Shown here: positions 22,681-32,112 of the stretch, in pieces
Numbering within the stretch: the first letter of the stretch is position 1
Layout: every line of letters begins with the position of its first letter
Assembly: GCF_900107695.1 (NCBI RefSeq)
Contig: NZ_FNQP01000006.1
Span: 147,735-211,734, forward strand
Direction of reading: 5' to 3'
DNA: 64,000 nucleotides
Source: Thiothrix caldifontis
Lineage (GTDB): Bacteria; Pseudomonadota; Gammaproteobacteria; Thiotrichales; Thiotrichaceae
The notes under the pieces: model-generated
The model's database searches: none
What the model saw: only the letters and a program-made list of their open reading frames with translations
Told to the model about the DNA's origin: nothing
Program-made: the position numbers and the translations under genes

Positions 22681-24045
22681 CTACCACGCGCCGCCGATGG
22701 CTTTGTAAAGGCTGATCATTGCCTGAGTGTGTTCTGCTTGTGCGGACAACTGGCTTTCTTGTGCGCTCAAGACGCTGCGTTGCGCGTCCAGCACATTTTG
22801 GAAATCGGCAGTGCCTGCGTCATAGCTAAGCTGCGCCAGATGTTCGGCGCTGCGTGCCAATGCGACGTTTTGCGCCAGTAACGGTTGGCGTTCGCTCAGC
22901 GATTGCAGGGTGGAAAAGCTGTTTGCAACATCCTGCAATGCGCCCAGCACAGCTTTTTGGTAACTGGCAACGGCTTGTTCGCGGGCGGCATCTTTGGCTT
23001 CGACTTGCTGTTTGAGCCTACCACCGTCAAACAAGGGTGCGCTGATGGAAGCAGCGAGGGAACGGGCGATGCTGCCAGTATCCAGCAAATCCGTCAGACT
23101 TAGGCTGCTGAGGCTGAGTGATCCGCCGAGGTTGAAGCTGGGGTAGAGGTTGGCTTTGGCTTCGCCGACCCGCAATCCGGCTGCGGTGACTTTGTATTCA
23201 GCAGCACGAATATCAGGGCGTTGGCGGAGGGCATTGGCGGGAATGTTATTCAGCAATTGCCCGCCAGTCGTGGGAATCGGTTTGGCGGCGGCGAGGCGGG
23301 TATTGAGTGCGCCCGGTTCTTTGCCGGTGAGGATGGCGAGGGCGTGTTGCGATTGAGTAACGCTGTTTACCAGTGCGGGGATTTGGGCTTGGGTTTGCCC
23401 CAAACTCAGCTTGGCTTGATCGGCTTCTAAGCCGCTGGCAAGCCCTGCTTGTTGTTTCAGACCGATCAGGCGCACGGTTTCGTCACGCGAGGAGAGGCTT
23501 TGGCGCGAAACGGCGAGGCGGGCTTATGCCAGCCGTAGGTTAACGTAGCTGCTGGCAACTTCGGCGGCGAGGGAGGCTTTTACGTCTTCCAAACTGGCTT
23601 GGGTGGCTTGCAAGTCGGCGGCAGAGGCTTTATCGGCTAAACGATTGCCGCCGAAGATGTCAGCTTCCCAACTGGCGTCGAGGTTTGCGCCGTAGCTGTC
23701 ATTGCCACCGCTGCGGCGGGCGGATGCGCCGCTGGAGAGGCTGGGTAACAGGCTCGCTCCGGCAATCGCACGTTGGGCGCGGGCAGCTCGCAGGCTGGCT
23801 TGTGCAGTTTTGATGTCGGGGCTGGCTTGCAGGGCTTCCTGAATCAGCGCGGTCATGAGCGGGTCGTTGAACGTTTGCCACCATGCGGCTTGGATAGGTT
23901 TGCGGGGGTTGCTGGCTGCTGACTGGTGTGCAGCGGTTGTACTTGCTGCTGCAACATCACGCACGTTGCTGGCGGGTGTGCAGGCAAACAGCGACAGGCT
24001 GACTGCCACACTGGCGAACACGGTAAATGGTTTATAAACGATCAT
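22681..24045 (-). pseudogene. TolC/NodT-type outer-membrane efflux lipoprotein, interrupted by an in-frame stop
   Basis: Outer-membrane factor of the exporter. The start at 24045 gives MIVYKPFTVF and a lipobox-like SLFAC near residue 20. The reading frame matches the NodT family (WWQTFNDPLMTALIQEAL; SWEADIFGG; later ALRQRPDIRAAEYKV and the ALY-K-AIGGAW C-terminus). It contains one TAA at 23524-23526 inside YVNLRLA(stop)ARLAVSRQ; the frame is otherwise continuous for about 454 codons. A single C-to-T change from CAA would produce it, since Gln is common here in homologues. Either the gene is recently inactivated, the stop is read through, or the base is a sequencing error. Confidence 0.85.
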
Positions 24046-24098
24046 GCCGAATTTTGTCCTTAGCGTTTTTGCATAGTACAAGTGTGGACTAACGGCGG

Positions 24099-24134
24099 GT
24101 AAAGGTGGGTAAACGCCGTGTAAAGATATGTAAA
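24099..24134 (+). promoter_or_regulatory. Four phased GTAAA repeats, tandem CpxR-box-like site
   Basis: GTAAA occurs at 24099, 24109, 24120 and 24130. The first and second, and the third and fourth, are each separated by exactly 5 bp, giving GTAAA-N5-GTAAA twice, the CpxR-box form. Repeat starts are 10, 11 and 10 bp apart, one helical turn each. The array lies between the divergent exporter operon and the CpxR-like regulator gene and can serve both. Confidence 0.75.
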
Positions 24135-24200
24135 ACACCCTACTCTCGCGGTTTAATAACCGTATGATTCCAGCCATATCATCACACTGAAACCAACACC

Positions 24201-24887
24201 ATGAGCAAGCTATTACTGGTCGACGACGACATCGAACTCACCAACATGCTGACCGAATACTTGGAACGCGAAGGTTTCCACGTCACCGCCGTGCATAACG
24301 GTGATGCAGCGGTGCGCGAAGCCCTCAACGGCGATTACGCGCTGGTGGTGTTGGATGTGATGATGCCCGGCATGAGCGGTATCGAAGCCCTCAGCCGCAT
24401 CCGCACCCACAGCAAACTGCCCGTACTCATGCTCACCGCCCGTGGCGACGACATCGACCGCATTATCGGCTTGGAACTCGGCGCAGATGATTACGTGCCA
24501 AAACCGTGTATGCCGCGTGAATTGGTGGCTCGCATCCGCGCCATCCTACGCCGCACCAGCAACGACACCACCACCACGAATCACGAACCGCTGCAAACCG
24601 GTGCACTCACCCTTTACCCCGAAAAACGCCAAACCCTCTGGCACGGGCAACCGTTAGAACTCACCAGCACCGAATTCAACCTGCTTGAAGTTCTCGCTCG
24701 CCAAGCCGGTCAACCCGTCAGCAAAGCCGATCTTTCCACCCACGGTTTAGGACGACCATTGACCCGTTACGACCGCAGCATCGACGTACACATGAGCAGT
24801 ATCCGTCACAAACTTGGCAATCTTACGGATGGGCGTTCCTGCATCCAAACCGTGCGCGGCATTGGCTACCAATTGATCGGGGAATAA
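24201..24887 (+). CDS. cpxR: CpxR-like OmpR-family response regulator
   Basis: 228-residue response regulator. The receiver domain (1-115) has the acidic pocket LVDDD, phospho-acceptor Asp52 in VVLDVMMPG, LTAR and Lys100. The C-terminal winged helix (130-228) contains ELTSTEFNLLEVLA and a PLTRYDRSIDVHMSSIRHKLG recognition region very like CpxR. It is followed two bases later by the sensor kinase gene. Upstream are the phased GTAAA repeats, so autoregulation and control of the divergent exporter are likely. One oddity: KPCMPREL replaces the usual KPF-x-x-x-EL after Lys100. Confidence 0.88.
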   Translation: MSKLLLVDDDIELTNMLTEYLEREGFHVTAVHNGDAAVREALNGDYALVVLDVMMPGMSGIEALSRIRTHSKLPVLMLTARGDDIDRIIGLELGADDYVPKPCMPRELVARIRAILRRTSNDTTTTNHEPLQTGALTLYPEKRQTLWHGQPLELTSTEFNLLEVLARQAGQPVSKADLSTHGLGRPLTRYDRSIDVHMSSIRHKLGNLTDGRSCIQTVRGIGYQLIGE

Positions 24888-24889
24888 AC

Positions 24890-26263
24890 ATGGGCAGACT
24901 GTTTTGGAAAATCCTCCTCACGTTTTGGCTGACGCTGCTGGTGGCGGGCGGTGTTACGGGCATTGCTGTTTGGTTGCACCACAGTGCATTGCAGGACATA
25001 GAAAAAGATGTGGTGATACGCCCCAGCTCCGTCCTCGCGGTCAAAGCTGCCGCCAACACCTTCCTTTATGGCGGGACAGCCGCGATGCGCAATATGTTGC
25101 AGGAACAACGCGATGAAGCCCCCCAAGGCTTGCAAATTTACGCCGTAGATCCCAACGGCAAGGAGTTGCTAGAGCGCACCGTATCGGATGACACCCTCCA
25201 ACGGGTTCGCGCCAGCCTTGGGAAAAACCTCAAATTGCCCATCGTCCGCCAAGTCCAAACCGGCGCAGAAAGTTACCTGCTGTTCGCGCCACTGGCAGGC
25301 CAATACCCGCAATTTCAGCAAGAACGACGACTGCCACCACCGCACCGTATATCTACCCCAACCCTAATTATCTCCGGCATTACCGCCAGCTTTTTATCCA
25401 GTTTCCTGCTGGCATGGTATTTTTCACAACCCATCGGCATCTTGCGCAAAGCCTTTCATGCCGCCGCCAAAGGCGATTTGAGCCAGCGCGTCACCTCAAC
25501 GATGGGTTCGCGGCGTGATGAAATTGCTGATTTAGGGCGTGATTTCGACGACATGGCAACCAAACTGCAAACCCTAATGGAATCGCAACGCCGCTTGCTG
25601 CATGACGTTTCGCACGAATTGCGCTCCCCTCTGGCACGCTTGCAAGCCAGCATCGGTTTGGCGCATCAACAGCCGGAAAAAGTTGCAAGCAGCCTTGCCC
25701 GTATTGAACACGAAGCCGGACGCTTGGATACCTTGGTGGGCGAAGTGCTGACGCTTTCGCGCCTCGAATCCGGCACGCCGCAGCCGTTGGATGAATACAT
25801 CGACATTCTGGAACTCGCGGATGCGGTGATTGATGATGCGCGGTTTGAGGCGAATGCACTGTCGCGCCATATGGTGTTCCAGTGCGATGTGGAGGACAGC
25901 CCGATCATCCAAGGGCACGGTGAATTGCTGTATCGCGCCTTGGAAAACGTAGTGCGCAACGCCATCCACCATACGCCCGAAAACACGGCGGTAACGTTGG
26001 CGATTCACCAAAATACTGCCGCGTCACGCCTGTATCTGACGGTGGATGATCAAGGGTCGGGTGTGCCGGAAGCCGAGTTGGGCAGTATTTTCGAGCCATT
26101 CCAGCGTAGTAGTAACGCCAGCACCAGCCGTAACGGTTACGGGCTGGGCTTGGCGATTGCGCGGCGGGCGATTGAAAGCCACGGCGGGACGATTCGCGCC
26201 AAAAATCTCAGCAGCGGCGGTTTGCGGGTGGAAATCAGCTTGCCGTTGTCAGGTAATGTATAG
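24890..26263 (+). CDS. cpxA: CpxA-like sensor histidine kinase
   Basis: 457-residue membrane sensor kinase. First helix residues ~8-30, a periplasmic sensor domain of about 125 residues, second helix ~158-178, HAMP domain (FHAAAKGDLSQRV), HisKA with phospho-acceptor His242 in HDVSHELRSPLARLQ, and an HATPase domain with N-box ENVVRNAIHHTP and G-boxes DDQGSGVP and GYGLGLAIARR. It pairs with the upstream CpxR-like regulator (2-nt gap). It probably senses envelope or periplasmic stress. Confidence 0.9.
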   Translation: MGRLFWKILLTFWLTLLVAGGVTGIAVWLHHSALQDIEKDVVIRPSSVLAVKAAANTFLYGGTAAMRNMLQEQRDEAPQGLQIYAVDPNGKELLERTVSDDTLQRVRASLGKNLKLPIVRQVQTGAESYLLFAPLAGQYPQFQQERRLPPPHRISTPTLIISGITASFLSSFLLAWYFSQPIGILRKAFHAAAKGDLSQRVTSTMGSRRDEIADLGRDFDDMATKLQTLMESQRRLLHDVSHELRSPLARLQASIGLAHQQPEKVASSLARIEHEAGRLDTLVGEVLTLSRLESGTPQPLDEYIDILELADAVIDDARFEANALSRHMVFQCDVEDSPIIQGHGELLYRALENVVRNAIHHTPENTAVTLAIHQNTAASRLYLTVDDQGSGVPEAELGSIFEPFQRSSNASTSRNGYGLGLAIARRAIESHGGTIRAKNLSSGGLRVEISLPLSGNV

Positions 26264-26265
26264 CG

Positions 26266-27057
26266 TCAGCCCTGATCACCCGCTTTCACCGACCGACTCA
26301 ATTCCGGCGGCAACTGCACAATCTCACAAGCACCACGATACTGCTCCGGCACATTGTCGGGGCATTCCCCACACAACTCATTGCCCGGCACAGCGAAATC
26401 AATCTTGCGTGGGTAGGGCAAGTTCAACCCATTCATGATAGCGACAAACGCTTCCTGCGAGGTGTTGTTACCCACACGCGGGTTACGATTTTTTTCCTGT
26501 CCGATGGTGGTAAGCTGCCTGCCTTCATAATCATGCGCCGGGTAGACCAAGGTTTCATCGGGCAGGGTAAAGAATTTCTCGGTAATGCTTTGATACAATT
26601 TGACCGGATCGCCCGATTGGAAATCCGTGCGTCCGCAGGCTTCAATCAACAGCGCATCGCCTGAAAACAGGACTTTTTGCATCCCGTTATCCAACAGGTA
26701 AGCGTGGTGATGCCCCGTATGCCCCGGTGTAAATAACGGGTGCAATTCAATTTGCCCCACCCGGAACACCTGATTTTCCTCAACCCCCAAATCAGCGCAA
26801 GCCAATTTATCCATCGCTGGAACCACGATTTTGCTGCCGGTGTAAGCCCGCAATTTACGCGCCCCGGTCAGGTGGTCGGCGTGCATATGGGTTTCCAGCG
26901 TGTAGGTCAGCGTCAAGCCCAATGCCTGCAATACCGCCAAATCACGCTCAACCATGTCGATCACCGGGTCAATCAGCACGCACTCGCCCGACTGTTCACA
27001 AGCCAGTAGGTAGGTGTAAGTGCTGGAGTCTTGCTCAAAAAGCTGTCTGAAAATCAT
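26266..27057 (-). CDS. Persulfide dioxygenase-like MBL-fold protein (ETHE1/Blh family)
   Basis: 263-residue cytoplasmic metallo-beta-lactamase-fold protein. The ATG at 27057 has AGGAG upstream and gives MIFRQLFEQDSSTYTYLL, the standard ETHE1-type start. Metal ligands are visible in ETHMHADH, TPGHTGHH and the Asp of FSGDALLIEACGRTDFQ, with a C-terminal His in YPAHDY. ETHE1-type enzymes oxidise glutathione persulfide to sulfite, fitting sulfur metabolism. The C-terminal ~40 residues include a CGECP segment that is not part of the minimal fold. It is convergent with the sensor kinase gene, two bases apart. Confidence 0.85.
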   Translation of the reverse strand: MIFRQLFEQDSSTYTYLLACEQSGECVLIDPVIDMVERDLAVLQALGLTLTYTLETHMHADHLTGARKLRAYTGSKIVVPAMDKLACADLGVEENQVFRVGQIELHPLFTPGHTGHHHAYLLDNGMQKVLFSGDALLIEACGRTDFQSGDPVKLYQSITEKFFTLPDETLVYPAHDYEGRQLTTIGQEKNRNPRVGNNTSQEAFVAIMNGLNLPYPRKIDFAVPGNELCGECPDNVPEQYRGACEIVQLPPELSRSVKAGDQG

Positions 27058-27221
27058 CTTGCTTCTCCTCGCGATGTTGAAACATACCGCTAGCAGTATA
27101 GACGACACCGCGTCATGCACAAAATCGCCCCACCTACCAAGCAATATCTTCGCGTAACACCGAAGACGCCGCCGCTGGCAAACGCGGCGGAAACCTTGTG
27201 CTTCACACGCTCAGTGGTGGC

Positions 27222-29024
27222 TTATAGCTTGGTGAGACTGGAGGCTTTCAAACTCACATTATCACTGGTGATGCTGGTGCTTTTATCCAAGAAACTATCC
27301 AGCGGGTAGCCCAGTGTAGTGTCATACGCCGTTTTGACGATGGCGTACTTGCTGTTGATGGCGGTTTCGATTTGCGTGAACAACTGTTCAATAGTTTTGC
27401 CTTTGGCTTTCAAATCACGTGCAGACAACTTTTTATTGGTTGCCAGATTCACGCCTTCGGTCAAGACACCTGCTTTCACCGTCAGTTTTAAACGCAATGC
27501 CGAACTCGTGCCGGTTTTCTGCTCCAATACATAAGTGTAATTCAATAAATTTTGCGTACGCCACAGGTCACGGTTTTTCTTCAAATCACTCAGCAAGACG
27601 GCGTAAGGGTCAACAGGTGCGGTGAAATTGGTAGCTGCTTGCACAGCGGCGGTGGCATCCAACAAACCTGTCCCGCAACTCGCGCAAGGTTGCGGGAAAG
27701 CACGTGCACTTGATTTCAGCAGACTTTCGACTTGATCCGGTGTCAGGGTAGGTTTGGCAGCTAACATCAACGCCACCACGCCTGACACATGCGGCGTTGC
27801 CATGCTCGTGCCTTGGTAATATTTATAAGTATCGGCAAGCGCCGTTTGCGTCCCCGTATTCAGGGTAGACACAATACCGTCTGCTGCCCCCGTGTTCATC
27901 GAACCGCCCGGTGCGGCTAAATCGACGACATTGCCATAGTTGGAATAGTAAGCACGCCCGCCATTTCTGCCGGTTGCTGCCACGGTCACAACGCCTGCAC
28001 AGTTGGCAGGTGAAAATTGGCTGGCATCGGTATTGCTATTGCCCGCTGCCACCACGACAACGGCATTTTTACCACGCGCTGTATTGATGGCATTTTGCAT
28101 GGTTGAACCGCACGCGGATGCGCCGCCCAAGCTCAAGTTAATAACACGAGCGGGATTCGGATTCGCTGGCGTACCGGATACCGTGCCGCCTGCTGCCCAA
28201 ATAACCCCCGCCGCAATGTCGGAGGTATAGCCGCCGCACTTGCCCAATACCCGCACGGGCAAGGCTTTGGCAGCATAAGCGACCCCAGCAATACCTTCGG
28301 CGTTATTCCCAGCGGCAGCAATCGTGCCAGCTACATGCGTACCGTGCCAACTGCTATTGATATTGGTGGTACTGCCGCATTCACCAGCTAACACGTAGTC
28401 ACCCGCATCCGTCGCATCACTGTCGCGCCCGTTACCGTCATTAGCCACAGCAGCATCGGCAATCATGTCATAGCCCGCCAATAGATTCGGCAATAAATCC
28501 ACATGCGGCAAGACACCCGTATCGACGACAGCCACAACGCTACGCTGACCAGCGGTGTAACCCCATGCTTGATCGGCACGAATACCACTAATGGCATCCA
28601 ACAATGACCATTGATAGCTCAGGTAAGAATCGTTTGGTGTGACCGGTGCTGACACTTCCATGCGGTTCATGATGAAATCCGGTTCGACGTATTCCACTTC
28701 TGGCAATTGCTTCAACCAAACCGATAACTTACCCCAATCGGCTTTCTTTTTGCGCTTCTCGAAACGAAACACAGCGGCGTTATCGTGTGTGGTTTTGGTG
28801 TAAGCAAATTTTTCGCCTTTTTCAGTACGCAGACGTGACAGCACTTTATCAGCCGCAGTAGTACCCACATTGTCGCGGAAACGAATAATGAGTTGATCGG
28901 TATCGGGTGCAGAAGCAGCATTGGATATTTTATCAGGCGCGTTAGCGAACACGGTTGGGGAAGAGACACTGGCAGATACCGCCAATACTAGGGCGCAGAC
29001 ACGCAGATGTTTAGGAGTTAACAT
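27222..29024 (-). CDS. Secreted subtilisin-family (S8) serine protease with C-terminal DUF6174-like domain
   Basis: 600-residue exported protease. Signal peptide to about residue 27 (TVFA/NAP), an inhibitor-I9-like prodomain (~40-120), and an S8 catalytic domain with Asp168 (AVVDTGV), His227 (SWHGTHVAG), oxyanion Asn329 (AAGNS) and Ser407 (GTSMATPHVSG). The last ~125 residues form a separate domain (NRDLWRTQNLLNYTYVL, TIEQLFTQIETAI, AYDTTLGYPLDSF) that I read as DUF6174-like. The same domain type precedes the graspetide core in the protein encoded at 32113-33096. A weak GC hairpin follows the gene. Confidence 0.88.
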   Translation of the reverse strand: MLTPKHLRVCALVLAVSASVSSPTVFANAPDKISNAASAPDTDQLIIRFRDNVGTTAADKVLSRLRTEKGEKFAYTKTTHDNAAVFRFEKRKKKADWGKLSVWLKQLPEVEYVEPDFIMNRMEVSAPVTPNDSYLSYQWSLLDAISGIRADQAWGYTAGQRSVVAVVDTGVLPHVDLLPNLLAGYDMIADAAVANDGNGRDSDATDAGDYVLAGECGSTTNINSSWHGTHVAGTIAAAGNNAEGIAGVAYAAKALPVRVLGKCGGYTSDIAAGVIWAAGGTVSGTPANPNPARVINLSLGGASACGSTMQNAINTARGKNAVVVVAAGNSNTDASQFSPANCAGVVTVAATGRNGGRAYYSNYGNVVDLAAPGGSMNTGAADGIVSTLNTGTQTALADTYKYYQGTSMATPHVSGVVALMLAAKPTLTPDQVESLLKSSARAFPQPCASCGTGLLDATAAVQAATNFTAPVDPYAVLLSDLKKNRDLWRTQNLLNYTYVLEQKTGTSSALRLKLTVKAGVLTEGVNLATNKKLSARDLKAKGKTIEQLFTQIETAINSKYAIVKTAYDTTLGYPLDSFLDKSTSITSDNVSLKASSLTKL

Positions 29025-29145
29025 CGAAGACTCTCTCGTATTATTATGATGCCCTATTTACTTATAGTTTTTTTATATTTATGGCTGGATAATGCCAGAA
29101 AGCTGACGAAGTGTAACCCCCAACTGATAAAGGGTAGTTAGTGGC

Positions 29146-29643
29146 TCAGGAATGTGCGCTAGGGTTCTTGCCCAGCAGTAAGTACTCATCAATTGGCATA
29201 TAGCGAGTAGCTGCATTGATGAGAGAATTCGCTGTCAAACCGGGTACGCCATACACTTCGGTTTCCACACAGTAACGCTGGCTTGCGCGTTTTAACAACA
29301 TATCAAAATCACCATCCCCGGAAGCCAACACAATAATGTCAGTATGTGCGGCAGCTTCGATCACATCTAGCGTAAGACCTACATCCCAATCGCCTTTGGC
29401 AGAACCGTCGCTGCGCTGGATATAAGGTTTAAGCTTCACCTCAAATCCAATCGCCCGCAGGATATTTTGGAACTGCATCTGCTTTTCATCACCGCGCCCG
29501 ATGGCGTAGGCACTCGCCTGTACAATTTCACGCCCATTGGTGACTTGCGCCCAAAAGCGGTTGTAATCGAAACTGCGCCCGTAGGCAGAGCGCGTGGTGT
29601 AGTAGATGTTTTGTACATCGACAAACAAACTGACTTTTTTCAT
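29146..29643 (-). CDS. NYN-domain (LabA/DUF88-like) putative ribonuclease
   Basis: 165-residue cytoplasmic protein of the NYN (PIN-like) nuclease family. Acidic metal-site residues are visible in SLFVDVQNIYY (Asp9), KGDWDVGLTLDVIE and LASGDGDFDMLLKRA, with the GVPGLTANSLINAAT motif near the end. Members cleave RNA or act in tRNA/rRNA turnover; a target cannot be inferred here. It lies downstream of the TPR-repeat gene on the same strand, 77 nt away with a hairpin between. Confidence 0.82.
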   Translation of the reverse strand: MKKVSLFVDVQNIYYTTRSAYGRSFDYNRFWAQVTNGREIVQASAYAIGRGDEKQMQFQNILRAIGFEVKLKPYIQRSDGSAKGDWDVGLTLDVIEAAAHTDIIVLASGDGDFDMLLKRASQRYCVETEVYGVPGLTANSLINAATRYMPIDEYLLLGKNPSAHS

Positions 29644-29664
29644 TATTCCTTTTCTGCACTCTCT

Positions 29665-29691
29665 CCCCTTGAGGGACGATCCTGCAAGGGG
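29665..29691. other. Intergenic inverted repeat between TPR and NYN genes
   Basis: CCCCTTG (29665-29671) pairs with CAAGGGG (29685-29691), and an inner AGG/CCT extends the stem past a single bulged G. There is no T-run on either side, so it is more likely an mRNA-stabilising hairpin or degenerate repeat than a terminator. Confidence 0.35.
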
Positions 29692-29720
29692 ATGAATATG
29701 GGAAGTGAGAGGAAAGCCCC

Positions 29721-31898
29721 TTACCAGTAAGTACCCTTACCGCCCTGACTCTGCGTTGCCGTTTGTGCCAGCGTGCTAACCACACCCGCTTTACGCATCA
29801 AATCCGCTAATTCACGTTGCTGGCTGGCATCCTGACACGCGGCAGTGGCTTTAGCGTACAAGCTCTCGGCTTTGCTGCTATTGCCCCATTTTTGCGCCAG
29901 TTCTGCCATGTACGCAAAGTGGAAATGGTTTTGAGCTTTGGCTTCGCCTTTGTCCAGAATGGTTTGAGCTTGCGCGTCGTCATCCAAATGCTCTTTCACG
30001 GCCTTGGCGAGCTTGTTGTACTCGAAAGTACTGGCGTTGCTGCTATCCAACTTTTCCAGTTGTGCGGCGTAGAATTGCTGCGTCCAGGTTTTGCCAAATT
30101 CGGTGTCGCTGAGTTGCTTGCTGACGGTTTCACCAAGGTTGCGCACTTGGGCAAAGGTATTGCTGTTGTTCGCGGCTAAGTCGAGCAAACGCGCTAACCA
30201 TGCTTTGTCTTTGACCAGATTGCCGACGGAAACGATCAGTGGTTGGTAAGCGGCAAAGCTGAACGTGCCTGCTTCCTGCATCTTTTCTTCCGCCGTGGTC
30301 AGCAATTGGCTGGCGTAAGAGGTGTCTTCCAGTTCTTCGACCACCGCACCTGCGAGTGCAATGAACTGGTTGGGGCGCGTCAGGGTTTTTTCCTGATTCT
30401 GGAATTCGGTGTAACGTGCTTGGCTGGCTTCGCGTTTAGCCAATTTCGCACCGATACGGTCGTTGCGCTCGGCATCATCTGCCAGCAATTGCTTGGAGGC
30501 ATTGGCGAGTTTGCGCATTTCATCGAGTGAGCTGACGTTGGCTTCGGCTTTGTCGAGCGCTTGGATGACCACAGTATTATCGCCCGGTGTCAGTTTTTGC
30601 GCCCGTTGCGCTACATCTAACACTTGCGCGTTAGTTTCAGTCAGTTCCAACGCCTTTTGCAGGGATGTGGCTGCGAGTGCCGCATCGGCTGGGTTTTTTG
30701 CCAGTGCTTCGAGGATGCTGGTTGCGTCAGTGTAAACTTTGCAAGCGTCCACCGCTTTGGCATACAGTGCGTTGGTTTTGGCAGGGTCTTGCAGGTTGGT
30801 GTTGACTTCGCCTGCGAGTGATACCAATGCGGCAGCGTTAGTGGCTTTGCTTTCGGCGGCAGCATAAATGCTGGCAACACGGTCTTTGTCACCGAGGTTA
30901 TCGTTGACAGCTTTTGCCAACATTGCCAAATCAGAAGGGGTGCTGAGTTTGCTGGCGAGTTTGTCGTAAGCCTTGCCTGCGATGGTTTTATCATCCATGT
31001 TGGCGGCAACGGCACTGGCGAGTTTCAGCAAATCTTCTTTACCGCTGAATTCGTTCAGGGCAATACCGTACATATCTTTAGCGGTGGCTTGGTCGCCCAG
31101 TAAGCTGGCGTAACCGGTGGCAAGGTCGAGGTTTTCTTCACCGCTCATGGCGAAGTTTTTGCCTTGTTCCAGCAAATCTTCGGCTTTGGCTTTATCGCCG
31201 AGCAGGTTCATGAAACCGCCTGCGAGGGTGACGAATTGCGCAGGGAACATGCAGTTGCTTTCCGCATCGCCCAGTGTTGCTGCGACTTCTTTATCATCAC
31301 CGAACAGGTCTTTCAAACCTTGGGCGAAGCTCACCACGTCGGCAGTTTCGCTGCTGGAAGGTGCTGCTTTTTTGAAGACCATCAGTGCGGTCGTGGGGTT
31401 GCCGCTGTTTTTAATGTCGGTAGCGAGTTTCTGGTAGTCGGCAATGCTTTTGCAGTTGGCAGTGACTTTGCTGAACAGTTTGTTGGCAAGCGCATTGTCT
31501 TGCAGCGCGTCTTGCACGTAACCGGCGTAAGACAGCAATTCAGTGGTGTTAGTGGTTTCGCTGATAGCTTCTTCCAATAACGCACGACCTTTGTCACGAT
31601 CGCCGAGGAATTTGGCAATGCTGTAGCCGGTTTCGGCTTTTTCTTTGGCATCAAAGCAGGCATTGGCAGCTTCGTCGTACAGGGCAGCGGCTTTGTCCTT
31701 ATCACCCACCGCGACATAGCCTTCTGCAACCGCGACGTAATGCGCGGGGAAGGAGCAGTTGGATTCGCCTTTTGCCAGCAATTCTTTGGCGTAATCCAGA
31801 TCGGCGGGTTCGGCTGCGGCTTGTTTAGCAAGGGCGGCGTAGGATTCTGCATCGTTGCAGGCGGATGCTTGTGCGCTGAGTTCTTCGCGGGTTGCCAT
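29721..31898 (-). CDS. Large TPR-like helical repeat protein, function unknown
   Basis: 725-residue acidic protein with no signal peptide, built almost entirely of degenerate helix-turn-helix repeats of about 35-38 residues. The recurring pattern is LA..V...L.DK..A..LY.KA, for example LAKAVNDNLGDKDRVASIYAAAE and LAGEVNTNLQDPAKTNALYAKA. This is a TPR/SEL1-like solenoid of roughly 18 repeats that could scaffold protein partners. Cysteines recur at repeat ends in the N-terminal third (SNCSF, NACFD, SNCMF). It is divergent from the graspetide precursor gene, sharing a 214-bp intergenic region. I do not recognise a specific family. Confidence 0.7.
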   Translation of the reverse strand: MATREELSAQASACNDAESYAALAKQAAAEPADLDYAKELLAKGESNCSFPAHYVAVAEGYVAVGDKDKAAALYDEAANACFDAKEKAETGYSIAKFLGDRDKGRALLEEAISETTNTTELLSYAGYVQDALQDNALANKLFSKVTANCKSIADYQKLATDIKNSGNPTTALMVFKKAAPSSSETADVVSFAQGLKDLFGDDKEVAATLGDAESNCMFPAQFVTLAGGFMNLLGDKAKAEDLLEQGKNFAMSGEENLDLATGYASLLGDQATAKDMYGIALNEFSGKEDLLKLASAVAANMDDKTIAGKAYDKLASKLSTPSDLAMLAKAVNDNLGDKDRVASIYAAAESKATNAAALVSLAGEVNTNLQDPAKTNALYAKAVDACKVYTDATSILEALAKNPADAALAATSLQKALELTETNAQVLDVAQRAQKLTPGDNTVVIQALDKAEANVSSLDEMRKLANASKQLLADDAERNDRIGAKLAKREASQARYTEFQNQEKTLTRPNQFIALAGAVVEELEDTSYASQLLTTAEEKMQEAGTFSFAAYQPLIVSVGNLVKDKAWLARLLDLAANNSNTFAQVRNLGETVSKQLSDTEFGKTWTQQFYAAQLEKLDSSNASTFEYNKLAKAVKEHLDDDAQAQTILDKGEAKAQNHFHFAYMAELAQKWGNSSKAESLYAKATAACQDASQQRELADLMRKAGVVSTLAQTATQSQGGKGTYW

Positions 31899-32112
31899 GT
31901 GTCCTCCAAAAGCGATTAAGGCGAAATTGACGAGTAGTACGAGTAAGTGGTGTTGTAAAGCATATTGGCGATGGGTTCAAGTGTAGCGCTTTCCCTTGCC
32001 GCTCATAAGGGGAAAATGTCTGCCCATCTGAAGGTAATCGGTACTAGCGTTACAAATGTGAAGAATGGGACATGCCAAATTAGGCATATACCCTAACACT
32101 GGAGGATTCACG

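Noticed and set aside
24201..26263. Two-component system as regulator of the graspetide locus
   Set aside because: It is 6-8 kb away, its putative boxes face the exporter operon, and no GTAAA pair was noticed in the 31899-32112 region.
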